Positions 1 to 7,578 of a DNA stretch of 64,000 nucleotides are shown here, piece after piece. The notes under the pieces were generated by a model, which saw nothing but the letters and a program-made list of their open reading frames with translations, made no database searches and was not told the origin of the DNA. The stretch covers positions 248,001-312,000 of the forward strand of contig NZ_JAQKQJ010000018.1 of the NCBI RefSeq assembly GCF_029109325.1, in the 5' to 3' direction. The DNA comes from Nodosilinea sp. PGN35 (GTDB lineage: Bacteria; Cyanobacteriota; Cyanobacteriia; Phormidesmidales; Phormidesmidaceae). The number at the start of each line of letters is the position of its first letter. Positions within the stretch are counted from its first letter, which is position 1. Position numbers and translations under genes: made by a program.

Positions 1-93
1 CTTTTGCTCGGTTTCGACCCACAGGCAAAAGGCCCCCGTCTGCACAAAGTCGGTGGCGGGCTGCGGTATCCAGGTGCCGTGGAGGATCTGCAT
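1..93 (-). CDS. SNF2-type DEAD/DEAH helicase, N-terminal fragment
   Basis: An open frame reads from an ATG at 93 to the window edge, giving 31 residues that begin MQILHGTWIPQP and contain GAFCLWVET. This N-terminus resembles that of the cyanobacterial SNF2/HepA-like helicases, which usually run to about 1000 residues and act as ATP-dependent DNA translocases. Only the first 31 codons are present, so no helicase motif is visible and the call rests on the N-terminal signature alone. The next gene on the same strand starts more than 1.5 kb upstream, so this gene probably has its own promoter in the repeat-bearing gap at 94-286. Confidence 0.5.
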   Translation of the reverse strand, partial: MQILHGTWIPQPATDFVQTGAFCLWVETEQK

Positions 94-181
94 AGCTGTA
101 TCCTGGCTTCACGGATTGGAATGATCTTATCGGGTTGGCCCCTAAAAATCGAGAGCCTGGTAGTCTGTCAGGCTTAGATAG

Positions 182-256
182 GTAGGTTGGGTGGCGCGGT
201 AGCAAAACCCAACAAAGCTTACTACTGTTGGGTTTCACTTCGTTGCATCCAACCTA
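182..256. repeat. Palindromic intergenic element, GTTGGGTTT type
   Basis: Two arms of about 32 bases (182-213 and 225-256) form an imperfect inverted repeat. The left arm begins GTAGGTTGGGT and ends AACCCAAC; the right arm mirrors it and ends CATCCAACCTAC. Elements of this kind are scattered through cyanobacterial genomes and may be MITE-like remnants. The rest of the gap 94-286 shows no gene. Confidence 0.75.
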
Positions 257-286
257 CACCCTCAGGCTTGACGGACTGAATATCTC

Positions 287-1681
287 CTAACGTCCCCGAA
301 TTCTGACATCGGCTTCGATCTGGTCACCGGGATACAGAATCACCTGCTCGCCTTCGCTCAGCCCCGACTCCACCACGGCAGCAAAGTCGCTGCGGGGGCC
401 GATCGCCACTTCCCGTCGCTGGGCGCGTCCGTCCTGTTCGACAAAGGCGCACCAGGCGATGTCGCAGCGAAACAGGGCGCTGATTGGCACCGTCAGCACG
501 TCGTCGCTGGCCCACACCACGATCTGGGCATCGACACGAAAGCCGTCGCCCAGGGGCACGGCGGGGTTGGTGAAGTCGGCAATCACATTCACCCGCTGCT
601 CATCGACCCCCAGGGCCGACACCTCGGTAAAGGCCGCCGGCTCCACCTGACGGACGATCGCCTGCAAGTTCTCGTCGCCGCCCCAGCGGTCGATCTGCAC
701 TGCATCCCCCGGCGACACCCGCACCGCGTCGGTGGAGAGAATGTCGATCACCAGCTCCAGACCGCCGGGGTCGCCCACGCTCAGCAGGGGGGTGCCCGCC
801 GCCACAAACCGGGCGCTGGGCTCCAGCACTTGCAGCACGCGCCCGGCGGCGGGGGCGGGAATGGTGGTGCGGCGGGCATCGTCGGTGAGGCTGGCCAGTT
901 CGGCATCGAGGGCGGCCAGCTCCGCCTCGTAGACATCCACCAGGTAGTCGGGATCCTGCTGCTCGGCGGTGAGCACCGCCAGGTTGGCCTGGGCCGCCTG
1001 CACATCGGCCACCGCCACGGCCACCTGCTGGCGGGCGGTTTCGAGGGCCTGCTGGCGCTGGGTGACGGCCAGCTCCATGGCCTCTAGCTGTTGCCGGGGG
1101 ATGGCTCCCTGGCTGTAGAGGGTCGCCATGCGATCGCGATCGCGCTGGGCCTGCACCAGGGCCGCCTCCGCCTCGCTCACCTGGGCCTCGGCCTGCCCCT
1201 GGGCCGCCTGAGCCGCGCGAATGCGGGTTTCGGCCTGGGCCAGGGCCTCGGGCTTGGGTCGCTGGGTATCGACCCCGGCGATCTGGGCCTGCACCGCCCG
1301 GCGGCGGGCCTGGGTGGCCTCCACCTGGCTGGTCAGCGGCAGCGGGTCGATGCGGGCCACGATCGCGCCCGCCGCCACCGCATCCCCAGCAGTCAGGTCG
1401 ATGCGCTGGAGTTCGCCGTCCACGGGGGCGGCGATCACGTAGCGATCGCGCACCCGCGTCTGCCCCTCGGCCCCCACCGTCACCTGCAATGCCCCCCGCT
1501 CCACCGGGGCCAGATCCACCGCGATCGGCTGGGGGCGCACGGCGTAGGCGATCAGCCCCGCCAGGCCGAGGCCGCCGAGGCCGTAGAGCCAGGGTCGCCA
1601 GCGGCGACGTTTGGGCGGCGGCGCTGGGGCAGCGCCGTTGCCCAGGGTGCTTTGATCGTTGGTGGGTTGTGTGCTGGTCAT
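287..1681 (-). CDS. HlyD-family periplasmic adaptor of an ABC exporter
   Basis: This is a membrane-fusion (adaptor) protein that would link an inner-membrane ABC exporter to an outer-membrane channel. From the ATG at 1681 it is 464 residues: a basic KRRRWRPW stretch at 24-31, one membrane anchor at about 31-48, a lipoyl-like half (VIAAPVDGELQRIDL), a long Ala/Gln-rich coiled coil, the second lipoyl half (TTIPAPAAGRVLQVLEP) and a C-terminal barrel. The open frame extends 42 codons further upstream into a repeat-like stretch, so MTSTQPTNDQ is the better start. It is the last gene of a split exporter set with the permease at 1989-4358 and the ATPase at 5973-6746. The substrate is unknown. Confidence 0.85.
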   Translation of the reverse strand: MTSTQPTNDQSTLGNGAAPAPPPKRRRWRPWLYGLGGLGLAGLIAYAVRPQPIAVDLAPVERGALQVTVGAEGQTRVRDRYVIAAPVDGELQRIDLTAGDAVAAGAIVARIDPLPLTSQVEATQARRRAVQAQIAGVDTQRPKPEALAQAETRIRAAQAAQGQAEAQVSEAEAALVQAQRDRDRMATLYSQGAIPRQQLEAMELAVTQRQQALETARQQVAVAVADVQAAQANLAVLTAEQQDPDYLVDVYEAELAALDAELASLTDDARRTTIPAPAAGRVLQVLEPSARFVAAGTPLLSVGDPGGLELVIDILSTDAVRVSPGDAVQIDRWGGDENLQAIVRQVEPAAFTEVSALGVDEQRVNVIADFTNPAVPLGDGFRVDAQIVVWASDDVLTVPISALFRCDIAWCAFVEQDGRAQRREVAIGPRSDFAAVVESGLSEGEQVILYPGDQIEADVRIRGR

Positions 1682-1720
1682 CGATCTACCTGTTTGATGC
1701 GTTTGATGCAAAAGCCGTAG

Positions 1721-1784
1721 GGTGCATTTGCGGCTAAATCCCCCTTCAGCAACCCTCCAGTTTCCTTGATAGCCGCAATGCACC
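1721..1784. repeat. Inverted repeat, GGTGCATTTGCGGCTA type
   Basis: The arm at 1721-1736 (GGTGCATTTGCGGCTA) pairs with 1770-1784 (TAGCCGCAATGCACC). It lies at the 5' side of the hlyD gene and is one of several GTGCAT-bearing elements in the junction between hlyD and the permease gene. Confidence 0.7.
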
Positions 1785-1842
1785 ACCGGGGAATCGGGGG
1801 TAGCCAATCATGATTTGGCATCAAAGGGGGGTGCATTGTCTC

Positions 1843-1949
1843 GGATTGGTGCATTACGTTGAAACCTTGGATTAGTGCATTACGTTGAAACCTTGGATTG
1901 GTGCATTACGTTGAAACCTCGGATTGGTGCATTGCTTCGCGAATGCACC
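1843..1949. repeat. 26-bp tandem repeat (3.5 copies) ending in a GGTGCAT hairpin
   Basis: Three copies of a 26-base unit lie at 1843-1868, 1869-1894 and 1895-1920. Each starts GGATTRGTGCATTACG and continues TTGAAACCTY. A partial fourth copy starts at 1921 and turns into the GGTGCAT...ATGCACC hairpin (1926-1932 with 1943-1949). There are no variable spacers, so this is not a CRISPR array. It separates the permease gene from hlyD. Confidence 0.85.
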
Positions 1950-1988
1950 CTACGCATCCCCCCATCCACCCCCTACCCCATCACTCCA

Positions 1989-4358
1989 TCACTCCCTCGT
2001 CTTCAAGACGGCAATCAAATCCAAACGCCCTAGCTGGCGGGCGATCAGCAGGCCGGAGGCGATCGCCGCTACCCCCGTCACCACCGCCGCAAACAAAAAG
2101 CTGGCGGGCTGAATGATGAAGGGCACCCGAAACAGCTCGGTATTCTGGGCGGGGGACTGGTTCAGCGTCCAGGCGAGGCCGTAGCCCAGGGCCCAGCCCA
2201 CGGGGATCGCCGCCAGGGTGAGTACTCCCTGTTCGCCCAGCAGAATAAAGGCGATCTCGCGCTGGGTGAAGCCGATGATGCGCAGGGTGGCCAATTCGCG
2301 GCTGCGCTCGGAGAGGGCGATACGGGCGGCGTTGTAGATCACCCCCACGGCGATGATGCAGGCGAACAGCAAAATCATCCCGTTCATCACCCCGGAGGTG
2401 GCAGCGATGGTGTCTTCAAACTGCTGTAGCGCCGTTTCCCGCTGGGCGACGCTGGCCACCGCCGGAATCTGCTTGATCTGCGCGTAGAGAGAGGGCATCT
2501 GGAGCGAGTCCACCGTCAGGTAAGCGCCGGAGTAGGTGGGGCCTTCCTGCATCAGCGTATTCAGGGCGGTGACATCCATGTACATGGCCAGGCCCACCAG
2601 CTCATCTACCAGGCCCACCAGGGGCACCGAGAGCACCGGGCGCGCCCCTTCCAGCACTTCGAGGGTGAGGCGATCGCCCACCTGGGCCTGCAAAATGTCC
2701 GCCAGCTTGGTGGTCAGCACCAGGCCGTCGGCCGGCAGGGGCACACTCTGCAACTCGCTGTCGATCAGCCGCCGCAGGGTGCTGGGGGAGGTGAGGCCGA
2801 CGATGCCCCCCAGGCGCGATCGCTGCTCAAACCGCAGCCGCACCGGCACGCTGCGAAAGGGCTCGACCTGCAACACCCCCGGCAGCTGGGCCAGCTCGTG
2901 CTGCACCCGGCCCGGCAGCGGCTCAATAAAGCTGAGGGTGACATCTTCGCGCTGCACTGTGCGAAACTGCACCTCGATAATCGCGTCGATGCCGTCGCTG
3001 AAGTAGCGGCCCACCACCAGCATCGCCACCGCCAGGCCAATGCCCAGCACCGCCATCGCCGCCTGGGCGGGCCGCCGCTCCACATTGCGTAGAATGATCC
3101 GCCCGGCGGGGGAGAGCAACCGTTGTAGGCCCAGCTGCTCGATCAGCGTCGGCTTGAAGCTGGCCGGGGGTTCGGGCCGCATGGCCTCGGCGGGGGGTAG
3201 GCTGACGGCCCCGGCCACGGCTTTGAAGGCTCCGGTGGCGGCGGCGATCGCGCTCACCGCCGCCGCCCCCAGCATTAGCCCCAGCCCGGCCCGATACTCA
3301 ATCGAGGGAAACTGGTAAAACTGCGTGTAGAACTGGGTAAAGTTCGCCCCCCACCAGCGCCCCACCCCAATGCCGAGCACCGACCCCAGCCCCACCACCA
3401 CCGCCACCAGCTTAAAAAAGTGCAGCCCCACCCCCCAGTTGCCGTAGCCAAAGGCCTTGAGCACCGCAATTTGGTCGCGCTGGGTGCTCACCAGCCGGGC
3501 CAGCACCAGGTTTACCAAAAACGCCGCAATGCCCAAAAAAATCAGCGGCAAAATCAGCGCCATCACCTGCAACCCGGCCAGGTCATCCGACAAAAAGCGG
3601 TGCGACAGCTGGTTCTCGCGCCCAAAGGCCCCCAGCCCGCCGTAGCGCGCCAAAATCTGGTCGAGGCGAAAGATCACCGATCGCTCGTTGGCCCCTGTAG
3701 TCAGGGTCAGGGCCACATCGTTAAAGGCCCCATCCAGGTCAAAGGCCGTGGCCAGGGCCTCGCGCCCCATCCAAAACACCCCAAAGCGGCGGTTGTCGGG
3801 CAGCAGCTCGGTGCCGCTAATTTCGTAGATGTACTCCGGCGACAGCGCCGTGCCCACAATCCGCAGCGGCTGCCAGCGCCCGTTGATCACCGCGCTGATG
3901 GTGTCGCCCAGGGCCAGGTTATTCGCCTGCACAAAGGCCACGCTGGCGATCACCTCATCGGCCCGACCGGGCTGAATGTAGCGCCCCGATCGCAGCACCA
4001 GATCGTTCAACATTGGCTGCCGCTGCTCGGGTATGGAAATCAGTCGCCCGCTGGCGGGGTCCTCCAGGCCCGGCACATCCAGGGTCACCGTGGCCACCAC
4101 CCGCGCCTGCCCCTGGCCCACCCCCGGAATCTCTAAAATCTGCTCCATCACCCCGTTGGGGGCGCGCTTGAGCTGCACAAACACATCGGCAAAGCGGTAC
4201 TGGCTGTAGTAGCGCTCCTGCGACAGCAGCAGCGACTGGTAGGTGCTCACCATCGTCACCAGGCTGGCAATGCCACAGGCCACAATCACCACGATCGCAA
4301 TCACCTGGCCCCGCAGGCCCTTGAGATCGCGGAATAGCTTTAGATCCAGGGTTTGCAT
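1989..4358 (-). CDS. ABC exporter permease with FtsX domains
   Basis: This is the inner-membrane permease of a MacB/FtsX-type (mechanotransmission) exporter. From MQTLDLKLF (4358) it has 789 residues. An N-terminal membrane helix (about 14-38) is followed by a large periplasmic domain, a group of helices from about residue 260 (FLGIAAFLVNLVLARL, VAVVVGLGSVLGIGVG), a second periplasmic domain and a last group with the FtsX signature ERSRELATLRIIGFTQREI. The double FtsX layout is longer than DevC-type permeases of about 390 residues. The open frame allows 12 more codons, but MQTLDLK fits this family's N-terminus better. Its ATPase is 1.6 kb upstream beyond an inserted pair of opposite-strand genes. 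Confidence 0.87.
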   Translation of the reverse strand: MQTLDLKLFRDLKGLRGQVIAIVVIVACGIASLVTMVSTYQSLLLSQERYYSQYRFADVFVQLKRAPNGVMEQILEIPGVGQGQARVVATVTLDVPGLEDPASGRLISIPEQRQPMLNDLVLRSGRYIQPGRADEVIASVAFVQANNLALGDTISAVINGRWQPLRIVGTALSPEYIYEISGTELLPDNRRFGVFWMGREALATAFDLDGAFNDVALTLTTGANERSVIFRLDQILARYGGLGAFGRENQLSHRFLSDDLAGLQVMALILPLIFLGIAAFLVNLVLARLVSTQRDQIAVLKAFGYGNWGVGLHFFKLVAVVVGLGSVLGIGVGRWWGANFTQFYTQFYQFPSIEYRAGLGLMLGAAAVSAIAAATGAFKAVAGAVSLPPAEAMRPEPPASFKPTLIEQLGLQRLLSPAGRIILRNVERRPAQAAMAVLGIGLAVAMLVVGRYFSDGIDAIIEVQFRTVQREDVTLSFIEPLPGRVQHELAQLPGVLQVEPFRSVPVRLRFEQRSRLGGIVGLTSPSTLRRLIDSELQSVPLPADGLVLTTKLADILQAQVGDRLTLEVLEGARPVLSVPLVGLVDELVGLAMYMDVTALNTLMQEGPTYSGAYLTVDSLQMPSLYAQIKQIPAVASVAQRETALQQFEDTIAATSGVMNGMILLFACIIAVGVIYNAARIALSERSRELATLRIIGFTQREIAFILLGEQGVLTLAAIPVGWALGYGLAWTLNQSPAQNTELFRVPFIIQPASFLFAAVVTGVAAIASGLLIARQLGRLDLIAVLKTRE

Positions 4359-4548
4359 AGGGGAAGAACCCACCTCCACCCCAACCAGCGGCACAGAGGG
4401 AAGGCGCTAATCGGGTCTGCCCCCAGTCTAGATAGCCCCCTGGGCCGGGAAACGCGATCGCAACAAAACCATGCCTTTCTTAGCGTTGCTGGCTGAGCAC
4501 TGAAGATACATCTTGTGGGATAGCTGTCTCGGCTGTCCCCGCTCAGAC

Positions 4549-4570
4549 GTAGGGTGGGCACTGCTCACCA
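4549..4570. repeat. GTAGGGTGGGCA palindromic element
   Basis: This copy reads GTAGGGTGGGCACTGCTCAC, an imperfect relative of the perfect hairpins at 7461-7477 and 24639-24655. It lies between the permease start and the DUF29 gene. Confidence 0.6.
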
Positions 4571-4723
4571 GCCCCAGAAACCGCCGCCACCGTGTTGTTA
4601 TGCACGATCAAAGGGCAACGCTTTTCGTCAACCACTGAGACGGCAACGCCGGTTCTCCTGAGGTTTTGATGTAGGTGCTACGGTTAAAGCAGGTCTGTGG
4701 AAACCTCGGAAGATACCGACGCC

Positions 4724-5194
4724 ATGACACCCCCCATCGCCCCTGCCACCCCCACGCTCTACGATCGCGACCTGGCCCTGTGGTATGCCGATACCCTGAC
4801 CAAGCTCAAAGCTGGGGAACTGCACGGCCTCGATATTGACCATTTAATTGAGGAGATTGAAAGCTTGGCGGACTGGGATCGCAGAGAGCTAAAAAATCGG
4901 CTCAAAGTTCTTTTAGCCCACCTGCTCAAGCGGATGTGTGTTTCGGCCCCAGAATACTACCGGGGCTGGGAAAACACGATCGATGAGCAGCGTGAGCAAC
5001 TGCAAGACATCCTCGACCAATCGCCCAGTTTAGAGACCTATTTTGAATCGGTCTTTGATGAGGTCTGGCAGCGGGCCCTGAAACAGGTACGCAACGACTA
5101 TCCCCAGGTGAATTTTCCCGAGCAATGGCCCTTTAGCCAAGGGCCAGAACCGCTGCTCACCCAAACTTTCTGGCTAACCGAACCAGGAGGCTGA
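4724..5194 (+). CDS. DUF29 family protein
   Basis: The 156-residue product begins MTPPIAPATPTLYDRDLALW and carries the DUF29 core: YADTLTKLKAGELHGLDIDHLIEEIESL, then the RRELKNRLKVLLAHLLK helix, and a C-terminal stretch with QWPFSQGPEPLL. DUF29 proteins are abundant in cyanobacteria and have no established biochemical function. The frame allows a GTG nine codons earlier, but the ATG at 4724 fits family N-termini. It ends two bases before the Uma2 gene, so the two form one unit. That unit lies opposite to and between two genes of an ABC exporter. Confidence 0.85.
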   Translation: MTPPIAPATPTLYDRDLALWYADTLTKLKAGELHGLDIDHLIEEIESLADWDRRELKNRLKVLLAHLLKRMCVSAPEYYRGWENTIDEQREQLQDILDQSPSLETYFESVFDEVWQRALKQVRNDYPQVNFPEQWPFSQGPEPLLTQTFWLTEPGG

Positions 5195-5196
5195 CC

Positions 5197-5826
5197 ATGA
5201 CCGCTCTAGTGACCTCACCGCAACCTCAAGTGGTCTTGCAAGGTGTGAGCTGGCCGACCTACCAGGGGCTGGTGCGCGACTTAGAATCTGCCCCAGGCAA
5301 ACGCCTGACCTACGACCAAGGAACCCTCGAAATTATGGTGCCGCTGCCGCCCCACGAAGCCTACAAAAAGTTGCTGGGCCGCCTGGTGGAAGTGACCACC
5401 GAAGAGACAGACACCGAAATTCGCAGTTTGGGTTCTACCACCTGGAATCGGGAAGATTTGCAAAAAGGGTTGGAGGCCGACCAGTGCTACTACATTCAGC
5501 AGGAGCAAGCGGTGCGGGGCAAAGATGAAATTGACCTCACCACAGACCCACCGCCCGACTTGGCCATTGAGGTGGACAACACCAGCAGTTCACTGAACCG
5601 AATGGCAATTTATGCCGCGCTGGGAGTGCCTGAAATCTGGCGCTTTGACGGAGAAACCCTCACCATCTACGCCCTGACCAATGGAGAATACCGCCCCCAG
5701 GAAACCTCGAACGTTCTCCCCATGCTGCGCCAGGCGGATCTGCTGCGCTTTTTACAAACCAGCCAAACCATGGGTGAAACCAGCTGGGTCAAAGCGTTTC
5801 GTCGATGGCTGAGGGCAAAGTTATAG
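5197..5826 (+). CDS. Uma2 family (DUF820) putative endonuclease
   Basis: This 209-residue protein of the PD-(D/E)XK-like Uma2 family is complete. It has the family's TYDQGTLEIMVP, the CYYIQ strand, the acidic core PPPDLAIEVDNTS and ALGVPEIWRFDG. Uma2 proteins are very numerous in cyanobacteria; nuclease activity is predicted from the fold and their cellular role is unknown. It follows DUF29 with only two intergenic bases, and a good ribosome site (AGGAGG) lies inside the DUF29 stop region. Two more Uma2 genes occur at 9509 (truncated) and 11137. Confidence 0.88.
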   Translation: MTALVTSPQPQVVLQGVSWPTYQGLVRDLESAPGKRLTYDQGTLEIMVPLPPHEAYKKLLGRLVEVTTEETDTEIRSLGSTTWNREDLQKGLEADQCYYIQQEQAVRGKDEIDLTTDPPPDLAIEVDNTSSSLNRMAIYAALGVPEIWRFDGETLTIYALTNGEYRPQETSNVLPMLRQADLLRFLQTSQTMGETSWVKAFRRWLRAKL

Positions 5827-5865
5827 GAGGGTGTTTAAGCGACTTTTGGATCAGAAAATACCGTT

Positions 5866-5944
5866 GTAGAATGGGCAAAAAGCTCTGCCCGTGCCCATCA
5901 TCAGGGGTATCGGTCGATGGGCACGCAAGCTTTGCCCGTCCTAC
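5866..5944. repeat. GTAGNATGGGCAAA palindromic element
   Basis: An imperfect inverted repeat of about 79 bases opens with GTAGAATGGGCAAA and closes with TTTGCCCGTCCTAC. Inner segments GTGCCCATC and GATGGGCAC also pair. It sits between the Uma2 stop and the stop of the ABC ATPase gene, so it could end both converging transcripts. It belongs to the dispersed cyanobacterial GGGCAAAGC-type repeats. Confidence 0.7.
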
Positions 5945-5972
5945 ATTGGGAAAGTTTTTTCTGGAGATTACC

Positions 5973-6746
5973 TTACCATTCCAGCTCGTCGGGGGAGGCG
6001 CGGCGGGGGTTGGTGTCGATGGTGTGGATCTGGCCGTCGCGCATGGTGATGACGCGATCGCCCATCGCCCCAATGCCGGCATTGTGGGTGATCACTACCA
6101 CGGTGGTCCCCAGTTCCTGGTTCACCTGGGCCAGCACCTCCAGCACCCGCTTGCCGGTGCTAAAGTCGAGCGCTCCAGTGGGTTCGTCGCAGAACAGCAC
6201 CTCGGGCCGCTTGGCGATCGCCCGAGCAATGGCCACCCGCTGCTGCTGCCCCCCCGACAGCTGGGAGGGAAAGTGGTCGAGGCGATCGCCCAGCCCCACC
6301 ATCGCTAGCGCCGCCTCGGGGGCCATGGGCCGGGGGGCAATATCCGTCACCAGGGCCACGTTTTCCTTGGCGGTCAGGCTGGGGATCAGGTTGTAGAACT
6401 GAAAGATAAAGCCAATGGATTCACGGCGAAAGCGGGTGAGGGTGCGATCGCCCCCCGCCGTCAGGTTTTGGCTTTTAAAAAACACCTCGCCGCTGGTGGG
6501 CACATCCAGCCCGCCCAGGATATTCAGCAGGGTCGATTTGCCGCTGCCCGACGGCCCCAGCAGCACCACAAACTCCCCTTCGTAGAGGTCCAGATCCACC
6601 GATCGCAGCGCCTGCACCTGCACCTCACCCATGGTGTAGGTCTTGGTCAGCTGGCGAGCCGAAAAAATAACTGGCGTCTGTGCGGAGACGGGGGAATGCG
6701 TCGGTGAATCGGTGCTGTGCTGAGGTGCCATGGCAATGCCAAACAA
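5973..6746 (-). CDS. ABC exporter ATPase, MacB/DevA type
   Basis: This 257-residue ATPase would power the FtsX permease and HlyD adaptor downstream on the same strand. Walker A GPSGSGKST, the signature LSGGQQQRVAIARA, Walker B VLFCDEPTGALD and the switch histidine in VVITHN are all intact. The insertion between Walker A and the signature and the phrase ESIGFIFQFYNLIPSLTAKENV are typical of the LolD/MacB/DevA group. It is separated from its presumed permease by the opposite-strand DUF29-Uma2 pair, so a single transcript for all three exporter genes is doubtful. Confidence 0.88.
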   Translation of the reverse strand: MFGIAMAPQHSTDSPTHSPVSAQTPVIFSARQLTKTYTMGEVQVQALRSVDLDLYEGEFVVLLGPSGSGKSTLLNILGGLDVPTSGEVFFKSQNLTAGGDRTLTRFRRESIGFIFQFYNLIPSLTAKENVALVTDIAPRPMAPEAALAMVGLGDRLDHFPSQLSGGQQQRVAIARAIAKRPEVLFCDEPTGALDFSTGKRVLEVLAQVNQELGTTVVVITHNAGIGAMGDRVITMRDGQIHTIDTNPRRASPDELEW

Positions 6747-6862
6747 AGGCCCTACCTGACTAGCCTAATCAATGGCGATCGCCTCGTAGCAGAACCCTCA
6801 ACGTTTCTTTAGGCCCACCCATGCCCCAAATCGGTCACGGTATGATCTAACCGCAGACACCC

Positions 6863-7414
6863 ATGGATAGCCCTATGCCAGCCCTCTTCACTCGGTTCAA
6901 GCGTTTTGGTCTGACCCTTTGCCTGATCGGCCTGGCCCTGATGGCCTGCCCCGCCCAGGCCCAGGCGCTCACCGCCCAGGCTGACCTGATCGACAACGGT
7001 GGCAAAACCATCGGCACTGTAGAGGTCGAGCAGGGCCACAAAGGGGTACTGATCAACCTTAAGGCCAAAGACCTGCCCCCCGGCTACCACGGCATGCACT
7101 TCCACGCCGTGGGCGACTGCTCGGATCTGGCGGCCTTCAAGTCGGCGGGCGGCCACGTCAACCCCTTCGATACGCCCCACGGGTTTCGCAACCCCGACGG
7201 CCCCCACGAGGGCAACCTGCCCAACCTGGTGGTGGCCGCCGACGGCACCGTGGAAGTCGAGCTATACAGCGACCTGGTGGCGCTCAATGCTGGGCCAGCC
7301 AAGCTATTGGATGACGACGGCACGGCGCTAATCATTCACACCGATAAAGACGACCACTATTCTCAGCCCATTGGGGGTTCCGGCGGGCGCATTGCCTGTG
7401 CGGTGATTGAGTAG
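6863..7414 (+). CDS. sodC: Copper/zinc superoxide dismutase
   Basis: This 183-residue secreted Cu/Zn superoxide dismutase converts superoxide to hydrogen peroxide and oxygen. A signal sequence covers about residues 10-32 (LTLCLIGLALMAC followed by PAQAQA). Cleavage after AQA is likely; the cysteine makes a lipoprotein possible, but the LMAC context is a poor lipobox. Metal ligands are visible in GMHFHAVGDC, GGHVNPFDTPHG and IIHTDKDDH, and the C-terminal GGSGGRIACAVIE supplies the disulfide cysteine. Cu/Zn enzymes are less common in cyanobacteria than Fe, Mn or Ni forms. The gene stands alone, divergent from the ABC ATPase. Confidence 0.92.
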   Translation: MDSPMPALFTRFKRFGLTLCLIGLALMACPAQAQALTAQADLIDNGGKTIGTVEVEQGHKGVLINLKAKDLPPGYHGMHFHAVGDCSDLAAFKSAGGHVNPFDTPHGFRNPDGPHEGNLPNLVVAADGTVEVELYSDLVALNAGPAKLLDDDGTALIIHTDKDDHYSQPIGGSGGRIACAVIE

Positions 7415-7460
7415 AGCACGTTTTAGCAGTGAACGGTATTGGCTTCAGGCAGAGCGGGCT

Positions 7461-7483
7461 GGTGGGCAGTGCCCACCCTACGG
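7461..7483. repeat. GGTGGGC-AGT-GCCCACC hairpin
   Basis: A perfect 7-bp inverted repeat (7461-7467 with 7471-7477) is followed by CTACGG. It lies downstream of sodC and has an identical core at 24639-24655 in the opposite orientation. Confidence 0.75.
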
Positions 7484-7578
7484 CAGATTAGGAACTACAT
7501 CGACGTTTATGGAGAGACTGGTTAGACCAGGGGGAGGTTAGTATTTTTCAGCGGATTTGGCGGCCATGGGCAGGGGGA

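Noticed and set aside
1843..1949. Short tandem repeats as a possible CRISPR array
   Set aside because: The units are contiguous with no variable spacers and no cas gene is in the window.
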